Positions 9,590-17,532 of a stretch of 37,245 bases of DNA are shown here, piece after piece. Origin of the DNA: Mesorhizobium sp. (lineage in GTDB: Bacteria > Pseudomonadota > Alphaproteobacteria > Rhizobiales > Rhizobiaceae); the NCBI GenBank assembly GCA_004017275.1, contig SAKE01000038.1, positions 1-37,245 of the forward strand, written 5' to 3'. Positions within the stretch are counted from its first letter, which is position 1, and the number at the start of each line of letters is the position of its first letter. The notes beneath the pieces were generated by a model. That model was given only the letters and a program-made list of their open reading frames with translations, had not been told where the DNA came from and searched no databases. The translations under genes were made by a program, and so were the position numbers.

Positions 9590-9976
9590 ATGACCGACGA
9601 CAGCGGCGGGACGGGGGATGGGGACGCATCCGCAATATTGATCCCGCTGCACGAGGCGCGACGCGAGCGTCTCGATCAGCCGGTGCGGTTCGACCGGCGC
9701 GAGCTGGACCAGATCCTCAGGCTCTACGGACGCATGGTTGCCGCCAATGAATGGCGCGACTACGCCATCGATCATCTCACCGACCGCGCTGTGTTTTCCG
9801 TGTTCCGCCGCACCAGCGAAGTGCCGCTGTTCCAGATCGTCAAGGATCCGAAACTGGCCCGCAAGCAGGGCGCTTTTGCCGTCATTGCCGCCGGCGGCCG
9901 CATCTTGAAGCGCGGCCAGGAGCTCGGCCGCGTGCTCGGCATCTTCGACAGCAAGCTGAAGCTGGTCGAGGCCTGA
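9590..9976 (+). CDS. DUF2794 family protein
   Basis: A 128-residue cytoplasmic protein matching DUF2794, a family of unknown function largely restricted to alphaproteobacteria. Recognisable stretches are VRFDRRELDQILRLYGRMVAANEWRDYAID, then RAVFSVFRRTSEVPLFQIVKDPKLARKQGAFAVI and GQELGRVLGIFDSKLKLVEA, nearly the whole family length. No catalytic motif is visible. The ATG at 9590 is chosen because AAGGATCGAGGC precedes it and family homology begins just after. It is convergent with the GNAT gene, separated by the AATTGAGG repeat. Confidence 0.85.
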   Translation: MTDDSGGTGDGDASAILIPLHEARRERLDQPVRFDRRELDQILRLYGRMVAANEWRDYAIDHLTDRAVFSVFRRTSEVPLFQIVKDPKLARKQGAFAVIAAGGRILKRGQELGRVLGIFDSKLKLVEA

Positions 9977-9979
9977 GCC

Positions 9980-10107
9980 GGGGAATTGGAGAGCTGGAGA
10001 ATTGAGGAATTGAGGAATTGAGGAGAAAGCACTCGGCACCTGATGTAGCCGCTATCTTCTTCAGTTCCCCAATTCTTCAATTCCCCAATTCAATTCTTCA
10101 GTTCCCT
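9980..10107. repeat. GAATTGAG repeat with inverted partner
   Basis: The left half has three tandem copies of the 8-mer GAATTGAG (about 9999-10022) after GGGAATTGGAGAGCTGG. The right half (10068-10107) has the opposite orientation: CAGTTCCCCAATTCTTC, AATTCCCCAATTC, AATTCTTCAGTTCCC. They can pair around a 45-bp centre. The site lies exactly between the convergent DUF2794 and GNAT genes, like the CCTTACTG array between acnA and its convergent neighbour. Confidence 0.75.
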
Positions 10108-10676
10108 CTAAGGCCCTCGCGGAACTTCCGCTCCGGCAGCGATTCGGGATCGGGCGGCGCCGATGCCCCACCATTCAGCGACAGCTGCATGAACACCGTG
10201 TCCAGCCATCGACCGTGCTTGTAGCCGGAGCCTTCAAGGCGTCCCGAATGGCGAAAGCCGAGCTTTTCGTGCAGCCGCACCGAGGCGCTGTCCGGCCGCC
10301 CATCGCCGATCACCGCGATGATCTGGCGAAAGCCTGCTGCCTGCACCGCCTCTATCAGGCTTTGCATCAGCTTGAGCCCGACGCCCTGGCCTTTGGCCTC
10401 AGGCGCGACATAGACCGAATCCTCGACGATGAAGCGGTAGGCGGGGCGCGGCCGGAAGGCACCGGCATAGGCATAGCCGAGCACGGCACCGTCCTTCTCC
10501 GCCACCAGGTAGGGAAATCCGCCAGCCATCAAACTGTCGAACCGGGTGCCCATCTCGGCGCGGCCGGGCGGCTGCAGCTCATAACTCGCTGTGCCCAGAG
10601 TGACCGCATCGGCATAAATTTCCGTGATTCGGTCGAGGTCGGCCTCTGTCGCAGGTCGAATCCTAATATTGCTCAT
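10098..10676 (-). CDS. GNAT family N-acetyltransferase (phosphinothricin acetyltransferase-like)
   Basis: A 192-residue acetyltransferase of the GNAT fold. The N-terminal IRPATEADLDRITEIYADAV and the acetyl-CoA loop VYVAPEAKGQGVGLKLMQSLI (R/Q-x-x-G-x-G/A type) are clear, and the C-terminal ASVRLHEKLGFRHSGRLEGSGYKHGRWLDTVFMQ is characteristic of the Pat/Bar subgroup that acetylates phosphinothricin, methionine sulfoximine or similar amino acids. Substrate cannot be fixed from sequence. The last residues run into the intergenic repeat. It stands downstream of the ybhL terminator, so it is probably transcribed separately. Confidence 0.88.
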   Translation of the reverse strand: MSNIRIRPATEADLDRITEIYADAVTLGTASYELQPPGRAEMGTRFDSLMAGGFPYLVAEKDGAVLGYAYAGAFRPRPAYRFIVEDSVYVAPEAKGQGVGLKLMQSLIEAVQAAGFRQIIAVIGDGRPDSASVRLHEKLGFRHSGRLEGSGYKHGRWLDTVFMQLSLNGGASAPPDPESLPERKFREGLRGN

Positions 10677-10724
10677 TCTTTATGCACGCCATTTGTCTGC
10701 CCTCGATAACAGCAGGCGCCGGCA

Positions 10725-10757
10725 CAAAAGAAAAGGGCGGCCGCTGGGCCGCCCTTC
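10725..10757 (-). terminator. Intrinsic terminator of the BI-1/YbhL gene
   Basis: On the minus strand AAGGGCGGCC pairs with GGCCGCCCTT around a CAGC loop (10733-10756) and is followed by TTCTTTT. It starts 24 bp after the stop codon of the BI-1 family gene. Confidence 0.88.
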
Positions 10758-10780
10758 GGAAAGTTGATGGTCCAACCCGC

Positions 10781-11560
10781 TTAGCGGCGGTCGCCCATGA
10801 ACTGCAGCAGGAACATGAACAGGTTGATGAAGTCGAGATAGAGCCTCAAGGCGCCCATGATGGCCTTGCGGCCGGCGACATCCGAAGCGTCGCCCTCGAA
10901 ATACATCTCCTTGATGTTCTGCGTGTCATAGGCGGTGAGGCCGGCGAAGACCAGGACGCCGATCGCCGAAACGGCGAAGGACAGCGCCGACGACTGCAGG
11001 AAGATGTTGATCACCGACGCGATGATGATGCCGAACACGCCCATGATCAGGAATGAGCCCATCGCCGTCAGGTCGCGCTTGGTCGTGTAGCCGTAAAGCG
11101 ATAGCGCACCGAAGGCGGCAGCCGTGGCGAAGAAAGTCTGCGAAATGCTGGCCGTGGTGTAGACCAGGAAGATCGACGACAGAGACAGGCCGACGAGGCC
11201 GGCATAGACCCAGAATGTCGTCTGCGCCGCCGAAACGCTCATCGACTGAACGCGGAACGACAGGAACATCACCGCGGCCAGCGGGGCGAAGATTACCAGC
11301 CATTTCAGCGGCGAGCCGAAGATCGCGTAGCCGAAGGAGGTCAGCATCTCGCCGCTCGGCAGCGTTGCGACAGCCGAGGCCGGATCGGTGGTGGTGGCCA
11401 GCATGATCGTGCCGACAGCGGCAAGACCGGTGATGAGGAGGCCAAGCCCCATCAGATTGTAGACCTTGATCATATAGGCGCGCAGGCCCTGATCGATGTC
11501 GGCACCGACGCCGACGCCGGGCACGGCGCGCGTCTGGTAGTTGCGAATGGGATCAGCCAT
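10781..11560 (-). CDS. Bax inhibitor-1/YccA family membrane protein (YbhL-like)
   Basis: A 259-residue integral membrane protein with seven hydrophobic segments from about residue 30 onward. The N-terminal RAYMIKVYNLMGLGLLITGLAA and C-terminal region with AGLTAYDTQNIKEMY (the conserved Asp-containing helix) and LYLDFINLFMFLLQFMGDRR are signatures of the BI-1/YbhL/YccA family (UPF0005, LFG). Bacterial members form pH-sensitive calcium leak channels or bind the FtsH protease; which applies here is unknown. It has its own terminator and a structured leader upstream, in line with the ybhL RNA motif described for Rhizobiales. Confidence 0.92.
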   Translation of the reverse strand: MADPIRNYQTRAVPGVGVGADIDQGLRAYMIKVYNLMGLGLLITGLAAVGTIMLATTTDPASAVATLPSGEMLTSFGYAIFGSPLKWLVIFAPLAAVMFLSFRVQSMSVSAAQTTFWVYAGLVGLSLSSIFLVYTTASISQTFFATAAAFGALSLYGYTTKRDLTAMGSFLIMGVFGIIIASVINIFLQSSALSFAVSAIGVLVFAGLTAYDTQNIKEMYFEGDASDVAGRKAIMGALRLYLDFINLFMFLLQFMGDRR

Positions 11561-11567
11561 TGTAGTC

Positions 11568-11633
11568 CTCTATTGCTTCTGCCCCGTCCGGTGTCAGGTC
11601 TTATCGGACCCAGGCGCCGCTGGCAGGGCTCCA
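11568..11633 (-). ncRNA. Candidate ybhL leader RNA
   Basis: On the minus strand just upstream of the BI-1/YbhL start, CTGCC (near 11628) pairs with GGCAG (near 11581), and inside it GTCCG pairs with CGGAC around an ATAAGACCTGACAC loop. The ybhL motif was reported computationally as a conserved RNA upstream of ybhL genes in Rhizobiales; position and architecture match what I recall of it, but I could not compare it with a covariance model. A regulatory role for the motif is not established. Confidence 0.6.
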
Positions 11634-11788
11634 GCATGCCTGTGGCGAAATATGATGGTTATTCGCGTGAAGAACAAGACCGTAACCGGGTGTAATGCTT
11701 CGTGAGACACCATCGGTCCGGTTTTCCGGCCTTTGGCGGCGCAACATTACGCCGATTTAACCAAAATGGCGGCCGCGAAGGGCGGAAT

Positions 11789-14470
11789 TCAGAGGTTGCG
11801 CAGCACCGGTGCCGCCTTCTGGCCAAGCACCCGCCAGGTGCCGGCCAGGCCAATGCCGACCGTGATCACCAGCGAAAACAGAATGGTCGCCACCGCCACC
11901 TCAGGCATGAAATGCGATGGCAATGTCATGATGCGGGCAACCACGAACCACGCCGCCGCACTGCCTGCCGCCAGGGCGAAGATCGCGGTGGCGAGCCCGA
12001 TCAGCATGTATTCGAGCGTGAAGGCTGCAATCAGCGTCGTGCGTGTCGCTCCAAGCGTCTTCAGCACCACCGCGTCATGGATGCGCGCCCGGTTGCCGGC
12101 GGCAAGCGCGCCGGCCAGCACCAGCACCGAAGCGATCAGCGCCACGCCGGCCGCGGCCCGGATCGCCGTGCCGAGTTGCCCGACCAGCCGGTTGACGATT
12201 TCAAGCGCATCCTTGACCCGGACCGTCGTCACCGCCGGAAAGGCGCGGGTGACGGCATTGAGGATACGGGCGTCGTCGGCCGTCGAAGCATTCTTTTCGG
12301 TCAGCGTCGCCATCCAGCCATGCGGGGCACCGGTGAATGTGTTGGGCGAGAACACCATGACGAAATTGATGCCCATCGTCTCCCATTCGACCTGGCGGAA
12401 ATTGGCGATCCGGGCCGTGACGTTGCGGCCCAGCACATTGACGGTGACAGTGTCGCCGAGCTTCAGCCCGATCTCTTTGCCTTCCACGGCCGAAAACGAG
12501 ACCAGCGGCTCGCCGGTATAATTGTCCGGCCACCAGCTGCCCTCGGTCAGAGTCGCGTTTTCCGGCTGCTTCGCATCATAGGTCAGGCCGCGATCGCCCT
12601 TCAGCACCCAGGCGCCTTCCGCCGGCACCTTCACCTTGTCGACATCGACGCCGTTCAGCGCCATCACCCGGCCGCGCAGCATCGGCACCTTGGCCAGCGT
12701 TCCCCGAGGCGCCTCCTTGCCGATCAGCGCGGAGAAGGAATCGACATCGCTGCTCTGGATGTCGACGAAAAAGAAGTTCGGCGCCCGCTCCGGCAGGCTG
12801 CCGGAAATTTGGCGCGTGAGATTGCCGTCAATCAGCGCCAGCGTAACCAGCAGCGTCAGGCCAAGTCCCAGCGACAGAACCACCGATGGCGTCAAGGCGC
12901 CTGGCCGATGGATGTTGCCGACGGCGAGCCGCAGCGCCACGAAGCGCACACGCGGGCTTTTTCTCGCCGCCCATTGCACCAGTGCGCCGACCACGCGCAG
13001 CACCATAAAGGCGAAGATGGTGGCGCCGGCGAAGATCGAGGCGATGCGCTGGTCGCCCGAAAACAGAATGGCCAGCGCCGCCAGCAACAGCGCGATGCCG
13101 ACCGCCGTCGCAACATAGACGGGACGCGGGAAGCCACGGCCTTCCAGCCCCATCTCGCGAAACAGCGCGGTGGCCGGCACGTCGCGGGCACGGCCGAGCG
13201 GCAGCAGCGCGAAAGCCAGCGTCACCAGCAGGCCGAACAGCGCCGCCATGCCGAGCGCACCGGGATAGAAGCCGCCTTCGGCCGGCACCGGAATAACGGA
13301 TTGCAATGCCGCACTCGCCGCGAACGGCATCAGCGCGCCCAGCACGAGGCCCAGCACGATACCCAATGCGGCGATGATCAGGATCTGGACCAGGTAGACG
13401 GCAAAGACGAAGCCGCCCGAAGCGCCCAGGCTCTTGAAGGTGGCGATGACGCCGCGCTTGCCGTCGAGATAGGCGCGCACCGCATTGGCGACGCCGACGC
13501 CACCGACCACCAGCGCCGTCAGCCCGACCAGGGTCAGGAACTGCGAGAAGCGTTCGATGTTGGACGACAGCGCGGGTGCGGCGTTGCTGCGCGTGCGGAT
13601 CGACCAGCCGGCTTGGGGAAAATCCTTGGCCGCCTGATCCTGGATGGCCTTCAGCCGCGCCTCGTCGGCATCAGTGGATAGACGGACCTTGTAAGCATTC
13701 TCGACCAGGCTGCCCGGCTGGATCAGTCCGGTAGCCGCCAGCGCTTCGGTCGAGATCATCAGCCTTGGCGCGAAGCCGAAACCGTCGGACACGGCGTCCG
13801 GTTCGGTGATCAACCTGGCGCGCAGCTCGAAGGTGGCGGTGCCAAGCTTCAGCCGGTCGCCGATCCGCAGATGCAGCCGTTCGAACAGCAGATCGGGTGC
13901 TGCCGCGCCGAAAACGCCGAACTCCTCACCGAACAATTCCTGCTTCGACAGTGCCGGCTCGGTTTCCAGCGCGCCATAGAGCGGATAGGCATCGTCGACC
14001 GCCTTGGCCTCGACCAGCGCCTGGTCGGTTCCGTCGGCCAGACGCGCCATCGAGCGCATGCTGGCGGTGCGCGAAACCGTGCCGAGCCCGTCAAGGAAGC
14101 TGCGTTCGGCCTGGTTGGCGTCCCGCTGGTTGATCTGGAAGCGGAGATCGCCGCCAAGCAGCGTCTGGCCCTGATTGGCGACCCCGGCATTGATCGAACG
14201 CGCCACTGAGTTGACGCCGCCGATGGCCGCGACGCCGAGCGCGATGCAGGCGAGGAAGATCAGGAAGCCGGACAGGCCGCCGCGCATCTCGCGCAGCGAA
14301 AAGCGAACCGCGAGTGAAAGGGTACGCGACCAGCCAGCCCCCTCATCCGGCCGCTTCGCGGCCACCTTCTCCCCGAGGGGAGAAGAGGTCGCCAGCGCCG
14401 GTGCCTGCCTCTTCTCCCCAGCGGGGAGAAGGTGGCCCGAAGGGCCGGATGAGGGGGCCTTTTCCACCAT
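11789..14470 (-). CDS. ABC transporter permease, YbbP/FtsX family
   Basis: An 893-residue permease of the COG3127 (YbbP) type: a first transmembrane helix (FLIFLACIALGVAAIGGVNS), a large periplasmic domain, several central helices with an FtsX-type domain (about residues 300-430), a second periplasmic domain, and a C-terminal FtsX domain ending AGTWRVLGQKAAPVLRNL. It pairs with the ATPase gene 4 bp upstream and lies beside a TesA-type esterase, the known ybbA-ybbP-tesA grouping. Substrate is unknown, with lipoprotein or lipid handling inferred from related systems. Oddity: codons from about 6 to 46 are made by a palindromic repeat (14337-14458) that keeps the frame. The recognisable family N-terminus resumes at SRTLSLAVRFSLREMRGG. 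Confidence 0.92.
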   Translation of the reverse strand: MVEKAPSSGPSGHLLPAGEKRQAPALATSSPLGEKVAAKRPDEGAGWSRTLSLAVRFSLREMRGGLSGFLIFLACIALGVAAIGGVNSVARSINAGVANQGQTLLGGDLRFQINQRDANQAERSFLDGLGTVSRTASMRSMARLADGTDQALVEAKAVDDAYPLYGALETEPALSKQELFGEEFGVFGAAAPDLLFERLHLRIGDRLKLGTATFELRARLITEPDAVSDGFGFAPRLMISTEALAATGLIQPGSLVENAYKVRLSTDADEARLKAIQDQAAKDFPQAGWSIRTRSNAAPALSSNIERFSQFLTLVGLTALVVGGVGVANAVRAYLDGKRGVIATFKSLGASGGFVFAVYLVQILIIAALGIVLGLVLGALMPFAASAALQSVIPVPAEGGFYPGALGMAALFGLLVTLAFALLPLGRARDVPATALFREMGLEGRGFPRPVYVATAVGIALLLAALAILFSGDQRIASIFAGATIFAFMVLRVVGALVQWAARKSPRVRFVALRLAVGNIHRPGALTPSVVLSLGLGLTLLVTLALIDGNLTRQISGSLPERAPNFFFVDIQSSDVDSFSALIGKEAPRGTLAKVPMLRGRVMALNGVDVDKVKVPAEGAWVLKGDRGLTYDAKQPENATLTEGSWWPDNYTGEPLVSFSAVEGKEIGLKLGDTVTVNVLGRNVTARIANFRQVEWETMGINFVMVFSPNTFTGAPHGWMATLTEKNASTADDARILNAVTRAFPAVTTVRVKDALEIVNRLVGQLGTAIRAAAGVALIASVLVLAGALAAGNRARIHDAVVLKTLGATRTTLIAAFTLEYMLIGLATAIFALAAGSAAAWFVVARIMTLPSHFMPEVAVATILFSLVITVGIGLAGTWRVLGQKAAPVLRNL
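14337..14458. repeat. Palindromic repeat inserted in-frame in the YbbP-like gene
   Basis: The left arm starts GCCCCCTCATCCGG and contains GGCCGCTTCGCGGCC and CTTCTCCCCGAGGGGAGAAG. The right arm contains CTTCTCCCCAGCGGGGAGAAG and ends CCGGATGAGGGGGC. The element lies wholly inside the 5' coding part of the permease gene, 10 bp from the ATG, and adds about 41 codons without a stop or frameshift. It is of the same family as the repeats at 1-163 and 1840-1992. Confidence 0.85.
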
Positions 14471-14474
14471 GGCC

Positions 14475-15170
14475 CTAAGCCGTCACTTTAAGTAAAGGCG
14501 CATCCTCGATCCGTCCCGACCGCATCGAAACCTGGCGCGAACAGCGCGCCGCAAGGGCCGGATCATGGGTGACCAGCACCAGCGTCATGCCGCGCTCGGC
14601 CGCCTTGGCGAACAGAAGGTCGGCGACCTGCCGCCCCGTCGCCTGGTCGAGATTGCCGGTCGGCTCGTCGGCGATGAGGATGCGTGGCGACGGCGCCAGT
14701 GCGCGGGCGATCGCCACGCGCTGCTGTTCGCCGCCCGACAATTCGCCGGGATAGTGGGTGACGCGGTCGCTGAGGCCAACCGCCGCCAGTTCGCGCGCCG
14801 CCACCGAAAACGGATCGGGACGGCCGGCCAGTTCCAGCGGCACCGCGACATTTTCGAGCGCCGTCATGTTTGGAATGAGATGGAAGGACTGGAACACGAT
14901 GCCAATGTTTCGGCCGCGAAACGAAGCAATCTGGTCCTCGCTTTTGCCGTTGAGCAGCTCGCCGGCGATTCGGACCGTACCCGAATCGACCCTTTCCAGG
15001 CCTGCCAGGACCATCAGCAATGTCGACTTGCCGGAGCCCGAGGGGCCGACGATGCCGGTTGCCTCGCCGGCCGCCACATCGAGGCTAACGCCCTTCAGCA
15101 CATGGACCGATGAAGCGCCCTCGCCAAGGGTCAGGGATACATCTTTCAGCGCGATGACGGCTTCTGTCAA
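14475..15170 (-). CDS. ABC transporter ATP-binding protein, YbbA family
   Basis: A 231-residue ATPase of the LolD/MacB/YbbA subfamily. It shows Walker A GPSGSGKST, Q-loop FQSFHLIPNM, signature LSGGEQQRVAIARAL, Walker B ILIADEPTGNLD and H-loop VTHD. The stop is 4 bp before the start of the YbbP-like permease, so the two form one transcript and one transporter at the inner membrane. Divergent from the TesA-type esterase. Family members of this type couple ATP hydrolysis to mechanical work on lipids or lipoproteins rather than to classical transport. The exact substrate is unknown. Confidence 0.93.
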   Translation of the reverse strand: MTEAVIALKDVSLTLGEGASSVHVLKGVSLDVAAGEATGIVGPSGSGKSTLLMVLAGLERVDSGTVRIAGELLNGKSEDQIASFRGRNIGIVFQSFHLIPNMTALENVAVPLELAGRPDPFSVAARELAAVGLSDRVTHYPGELSGGEQQRVAIARALAPSPRILIADEPTGNLDQATGRQVADLLFAKAAERGMTLVLVTHDPALAARCSRQVSMRSGRIEDAPLLKVTA

Positions 15171-15258
15171 AATGAAAGCGTCCTATATCAAGGGATGAAG
15201 GCTCTGCTTGCCGGAAGCCATCGCCGGAAGAATTCCTTGCTCATATGGGGCCTGCCGC

Positions 15259-15903
15259 ATGTCTTTCAAACGCAGTATTGCCGCAGGCTTCATGGTTTTC
15301 CTCGCCATTTGCGGCGCCATTTCGTCGGCGCAAGCCGAGCCGTTCAAGATCGTCGGCTTCGGTGACAGCCTGATGGCGGGCTTCGGCCTTGGCCCGGACC
15401 AGGGCTTTACCGACAGGCTGCAGGCAGCGCTTGGCGCCAAGGGTCACGATGTGACCGTCGCCAATGCCGGCGTCTCCGGCGACACGACGAGCGGCGGCCT
15501 GGCGCGGCTCGGCTGGTCGGTGCCGGACGGCACGCAACTGGTCATCCTGGAACTCGGCGCCAACGACATGCTGCGCGGCGTCTCGCCCGACATCACCAGG
15601 AAGAATCTGGACGAGATGCTGGACAAGCTGAAACAGCGCAGGATTGCCGTGCTTCTGGCCGGCATGCGCGCCGCACCCAATCTCGGCGCAGACTATCAGA
15701 ACGCCTTCGACGCCATCTTTCCGGACCTGGCCAAGAAATACGACGTTACGCTCTACCCGTTCTTTCTCGACGGGGTCGCCGGCCAGCCTGGCCAGCAGCT
15801 CGAGGACGGCTTGCATCCGAACGCGCAAGGCGTCGACCGGATGGTCGAACGCATCCTGCCCACCGTCGAAAAGGCCATCGCGGCGGTGCCAGGCGGTTCG
15901 TGA
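15259..15903 (+). CDS. SGNH/GDSL esterase (TesA/lysophospholipase L1-like)
   Basis: A 214-residue secreted esterase. A signal peptide (residues 1 to about 26, ending SSAQA) precedes FGDSLMAGFGL (block I, catalytic Ser), GVSGDTTSGG (block II Gly), ELGANDMLRG (block III Asn) and DGLHPN (block V, catalytic Asp and His). All SGNH residues are present. TesA-type enzymes hydrolyse acyl-CoA, lysophospholipids or aryl esters in the periplasm. I chose ATG 15259, as it begins the signal peptide; an in-frame ATG at 15208 would add a 17-residue leader of no known kind. It diverges from the ybbA-ybbP pair, with 88 bp to hold both promoters. Confidence 0.9.
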   Translation: MSFKRSIAAGFMVFLAICGAISSAQAEPFKIVGFGDSLMAGFGLGPDQGFTDRLQAALGAKGHDVTVANAGVSGDTTSGGLARLGWSVPDGTQLVILELGANDMLRGVSPDITRKNLDEMLDKLKQRRIAVLLAGMRAAPNLGADYQNAFDAIFPDLAKKYDVTLYPFFLDGVAGQPGQQLEDGLHPNAQGVDRMVERILPTVEKAIAAVPGGS

Positions 15904-16034
15904 AGTGGAACTGGAGCTGTTTCCGTTGCGGAAGCTTTTTAGCAGGGACTGTGACCAACAAACCTCTTGCCCCGTTTGACTATCGATGATTCGCTATGGG
16001 TACTACAGTTCGATTCGAGGAAGGGAGGCTCTTC

Positions 16035-16631
16035 ATGCCGCGTCTTTTCACCGCCCTCGAAATTCCGCGTGACGCTGCCCTTTCGCTGTCCCTGCTGCGG
16101 GGCGGCCTGCCCGGCGCCCGCTGGATCGACGTCGAGAACTATCATCTGACGCTGCGCTTCATCGGTGATATCGAGGGTCACGTCGCCGACGAGATCGCCA
16201 ACGCGCTCGACCGCGTCCACCGACCATCCTTCTCGCTGGCGTTGTCCGGCGTCGGCGCTTTCGGCCAGAAGAAGCCGCATGCGGTGTGGGCGGGCGCTTC
16301 CGCCTCGCCTGATCTTGCCGCCCTTCAGAACGAGATCGACCGAATCTGCCAGCGGCTCGGCATTCCCGCCGACCCGCGCAAGTTCATGCCGCATGTGACG
16401 CTGGCGCGCTTACGCAATTCGACCCCGTTGGATGTCGCCCAATATCTGTCGGCGCGCGGCAATTTCTCGACGCTGCCGTTTCGCATCGGTCGTTTCGTGC
16501 TGATGTCGTCGCGCGATTCGGTCGGCGGCGGCCCCTACATCGTCGAGGAGGCCTGGCCGCTGTCTGGCACGGACGCCCGCGCCCCCAGCCTTGTCGCCAG
16601 CGCCTCCGACGCCTCGCGGATCATGCGGTAG
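16035..16631 (+). CDS. thpR: RNA 2',3'-cyclic phosphodiesterase (2'-5' RNA ligase family)
   Basis: A 198-residue 2H phosphoesterase. The two His motifs are His37 in YHLTL and His120 in PHVTLARL, with the family N-terminus RLFTALEIP. These enzymes hydrolyse 2',3'-cyclic phosphate RNA ends (and can join tRNA halves through 2'-5' bonds in vitro). The ATG at 16035 is preceded by AAGGGAGG. A start at 15996 would add 13 residues that lie on the ribosome binding site. The C-terminal 33 codons overlap, tail to tail, the phosphatase gene on the other strand. The residues past PLSGTDARAP look like an extension beyond the usual fold. Confidence 0.9.
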   Translation: MPRLFTALEIPRDAALSLSLLRGGLPGARWIDVENYHLTLRFIGDIEGHVADEIANALDRVHRPSFSLALSGVGAFGQKKPHAVWAGASASPDLAALQNEIDRICQRLGIPADPRKFMPHVTLARLRNSTPLDVAQYLSARGNFSTLPFRIGRFVLMSSRDSVGGGPYIVEEAWPLSGTDARAPSLVASASDASRIMR

Positions 16632-17053
16632 ACCGAAGCGAAGGCTTCCGCCTCATCATGGTAGGGATCCGGCACGTCGCCTGCCTTTCCCTGCGCGAAC
16701 TCAAGGAACAGATGGATGCGGTCCTGCATGGCCGCCGGCGCCAGCGCTTTCAGGTCGGCGACATTCGACCGGTCCATGCCGAGGATCAGGTCGAAGCGTG
16801 AGAAATCCAGCAGCGTGACCTTGCGCGCCTTCTGTCCGGAAATGTCGACGCCGTGCCGCACCGCGACCGCGATCGCGCGTCGATCGGGGGCAGAGCCGGC
16901 CTCCCAGTCACTGGTTGCCGCTGAATCGAGCAAGATATCCCGGCCCGACCGGCGCTCCGCCCAAACGGCGCGAAAGACGCCTTCCGCCAGCGGCGACCGG
17001 CAGATGTTGCCGAGGCAGACGAAGAGAATGGAATTTATGGGCTTCGCGCTCAT
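16535..17053 (-). CDS. Low-molecular-weight protein-tyrosine phosphatase
   Basis: A 172-residue enzyme with the P-loop VCLGNICRS (Cys13 nucleophile, Cys18, Arg19) and the general acid in DPYHDE (Asp129), the complete LMW-PTP set. The protein hydrolyses phosphotyrosine. In bacteria such enzymes often control exopolysaccharide tyrosine kinases, but no kinase or polysaccharide gene is nearby, so the target is unknown. Its last 97 bp overlap the 3' end of the RNA ligase-family gene, and its final 15 or so residues (after LATRLG) are past the usual fold end. Confidence 0.92.
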   Translation of the reverse strand: MSAKPINSILFVCLGNICRSPLAEGVFRAVWAERRSGRDILLDSAATSDWEAGSAPDRRAIAVAVRHGVDISGQKARKVTLLDFSRFDLILGMDRSNVADLKALAPAAMQDRIHLFLEFAQGKAGDVPDPYHDEAEAFASVYRMIREASEALATRLGARASVPDSGQASSTM

Positions 17054-17128
17054 CGATCCGTCGCTATTGTGAAGACTCTAGAGACCGTTCCAAACAGTCT
17101 CTCAGCCGAAATAGCACGGGAAGCTGAC

Positions 17129-17425
17129 ATGACGAGAGAGAAACTGGGCAAGGACGCAATCGCCGCCGCACTGGTCGGGCTCGAAGGCTGGGCACTGGCG
17201 GCGGATGGCGCCTCCATCAAGCGCACATTCACCTTCGCGAATTTCTCCGAGGCTTTCGCCTTCATGACCCGCGTCGCGCTTGCCGCCGAGACGATGGACC
17301 ATCATCCCGATTGGTCGAATGTCTACAAGACCGTCGACGTGACGCTCAACACCCACGATGCCGGCGGCGTCACCGCGCTCGACATCAATCTGGCGAAGAA
17401 GATGAACCGCTTTGCCGGGGGCTGA
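17129..17425 (+). CDS. phhB: 4a-hydroxytetrahydrobiopterin dehydratase
   Basis: A 98-residue pterin-4a-carbinolamine dehydratase, which recycles the pterin cofactor after aromatic amino acid hydroxylation. Family features are the N-terminal GLEGWALAADGASIKRTFTF and the active-site stretch AETMDHHPDW followed by NVYKTVDVTLNTHDAGGVTALD, with both adjacent His residues present. Length is standard. The start at 17129 is used because the fold begins there; an upstream in-frame ATG at 17069 would add 20 residues. No phenylalanine hydroxylase gene is nearby. The gene is divergent from the phosphatase. Confidence 0.9.
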   Translation: MTREKLGKDAIAAALVGLEGWALAADGASIKRTFTFANFSEAFAFMTRVALAAETMDHHPDWSNVYKTVDVTLNTHDAGGVTALDINLAKKMNRFAGG

Positions 17426-17532
17426 CGTCTGGCTAATCGACGCCGACATCTTGCAGCCGGGGTCGCCTTTCACCACATTTTCGCTCGTGGGCATGCGCCG
17501 GGATGCGCATGAGCCCTGCAAGGAGAAACTGA

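Noticed and set aside
11702..13681. Long plus-strand open frame (659 codons) opposite the YbbP-like permease
   Set aside because: Low-complexity Arg/Gln/His-rich translation typical of antisense to a GC-rich gene; the opposite strand holds clear FtsX homology.
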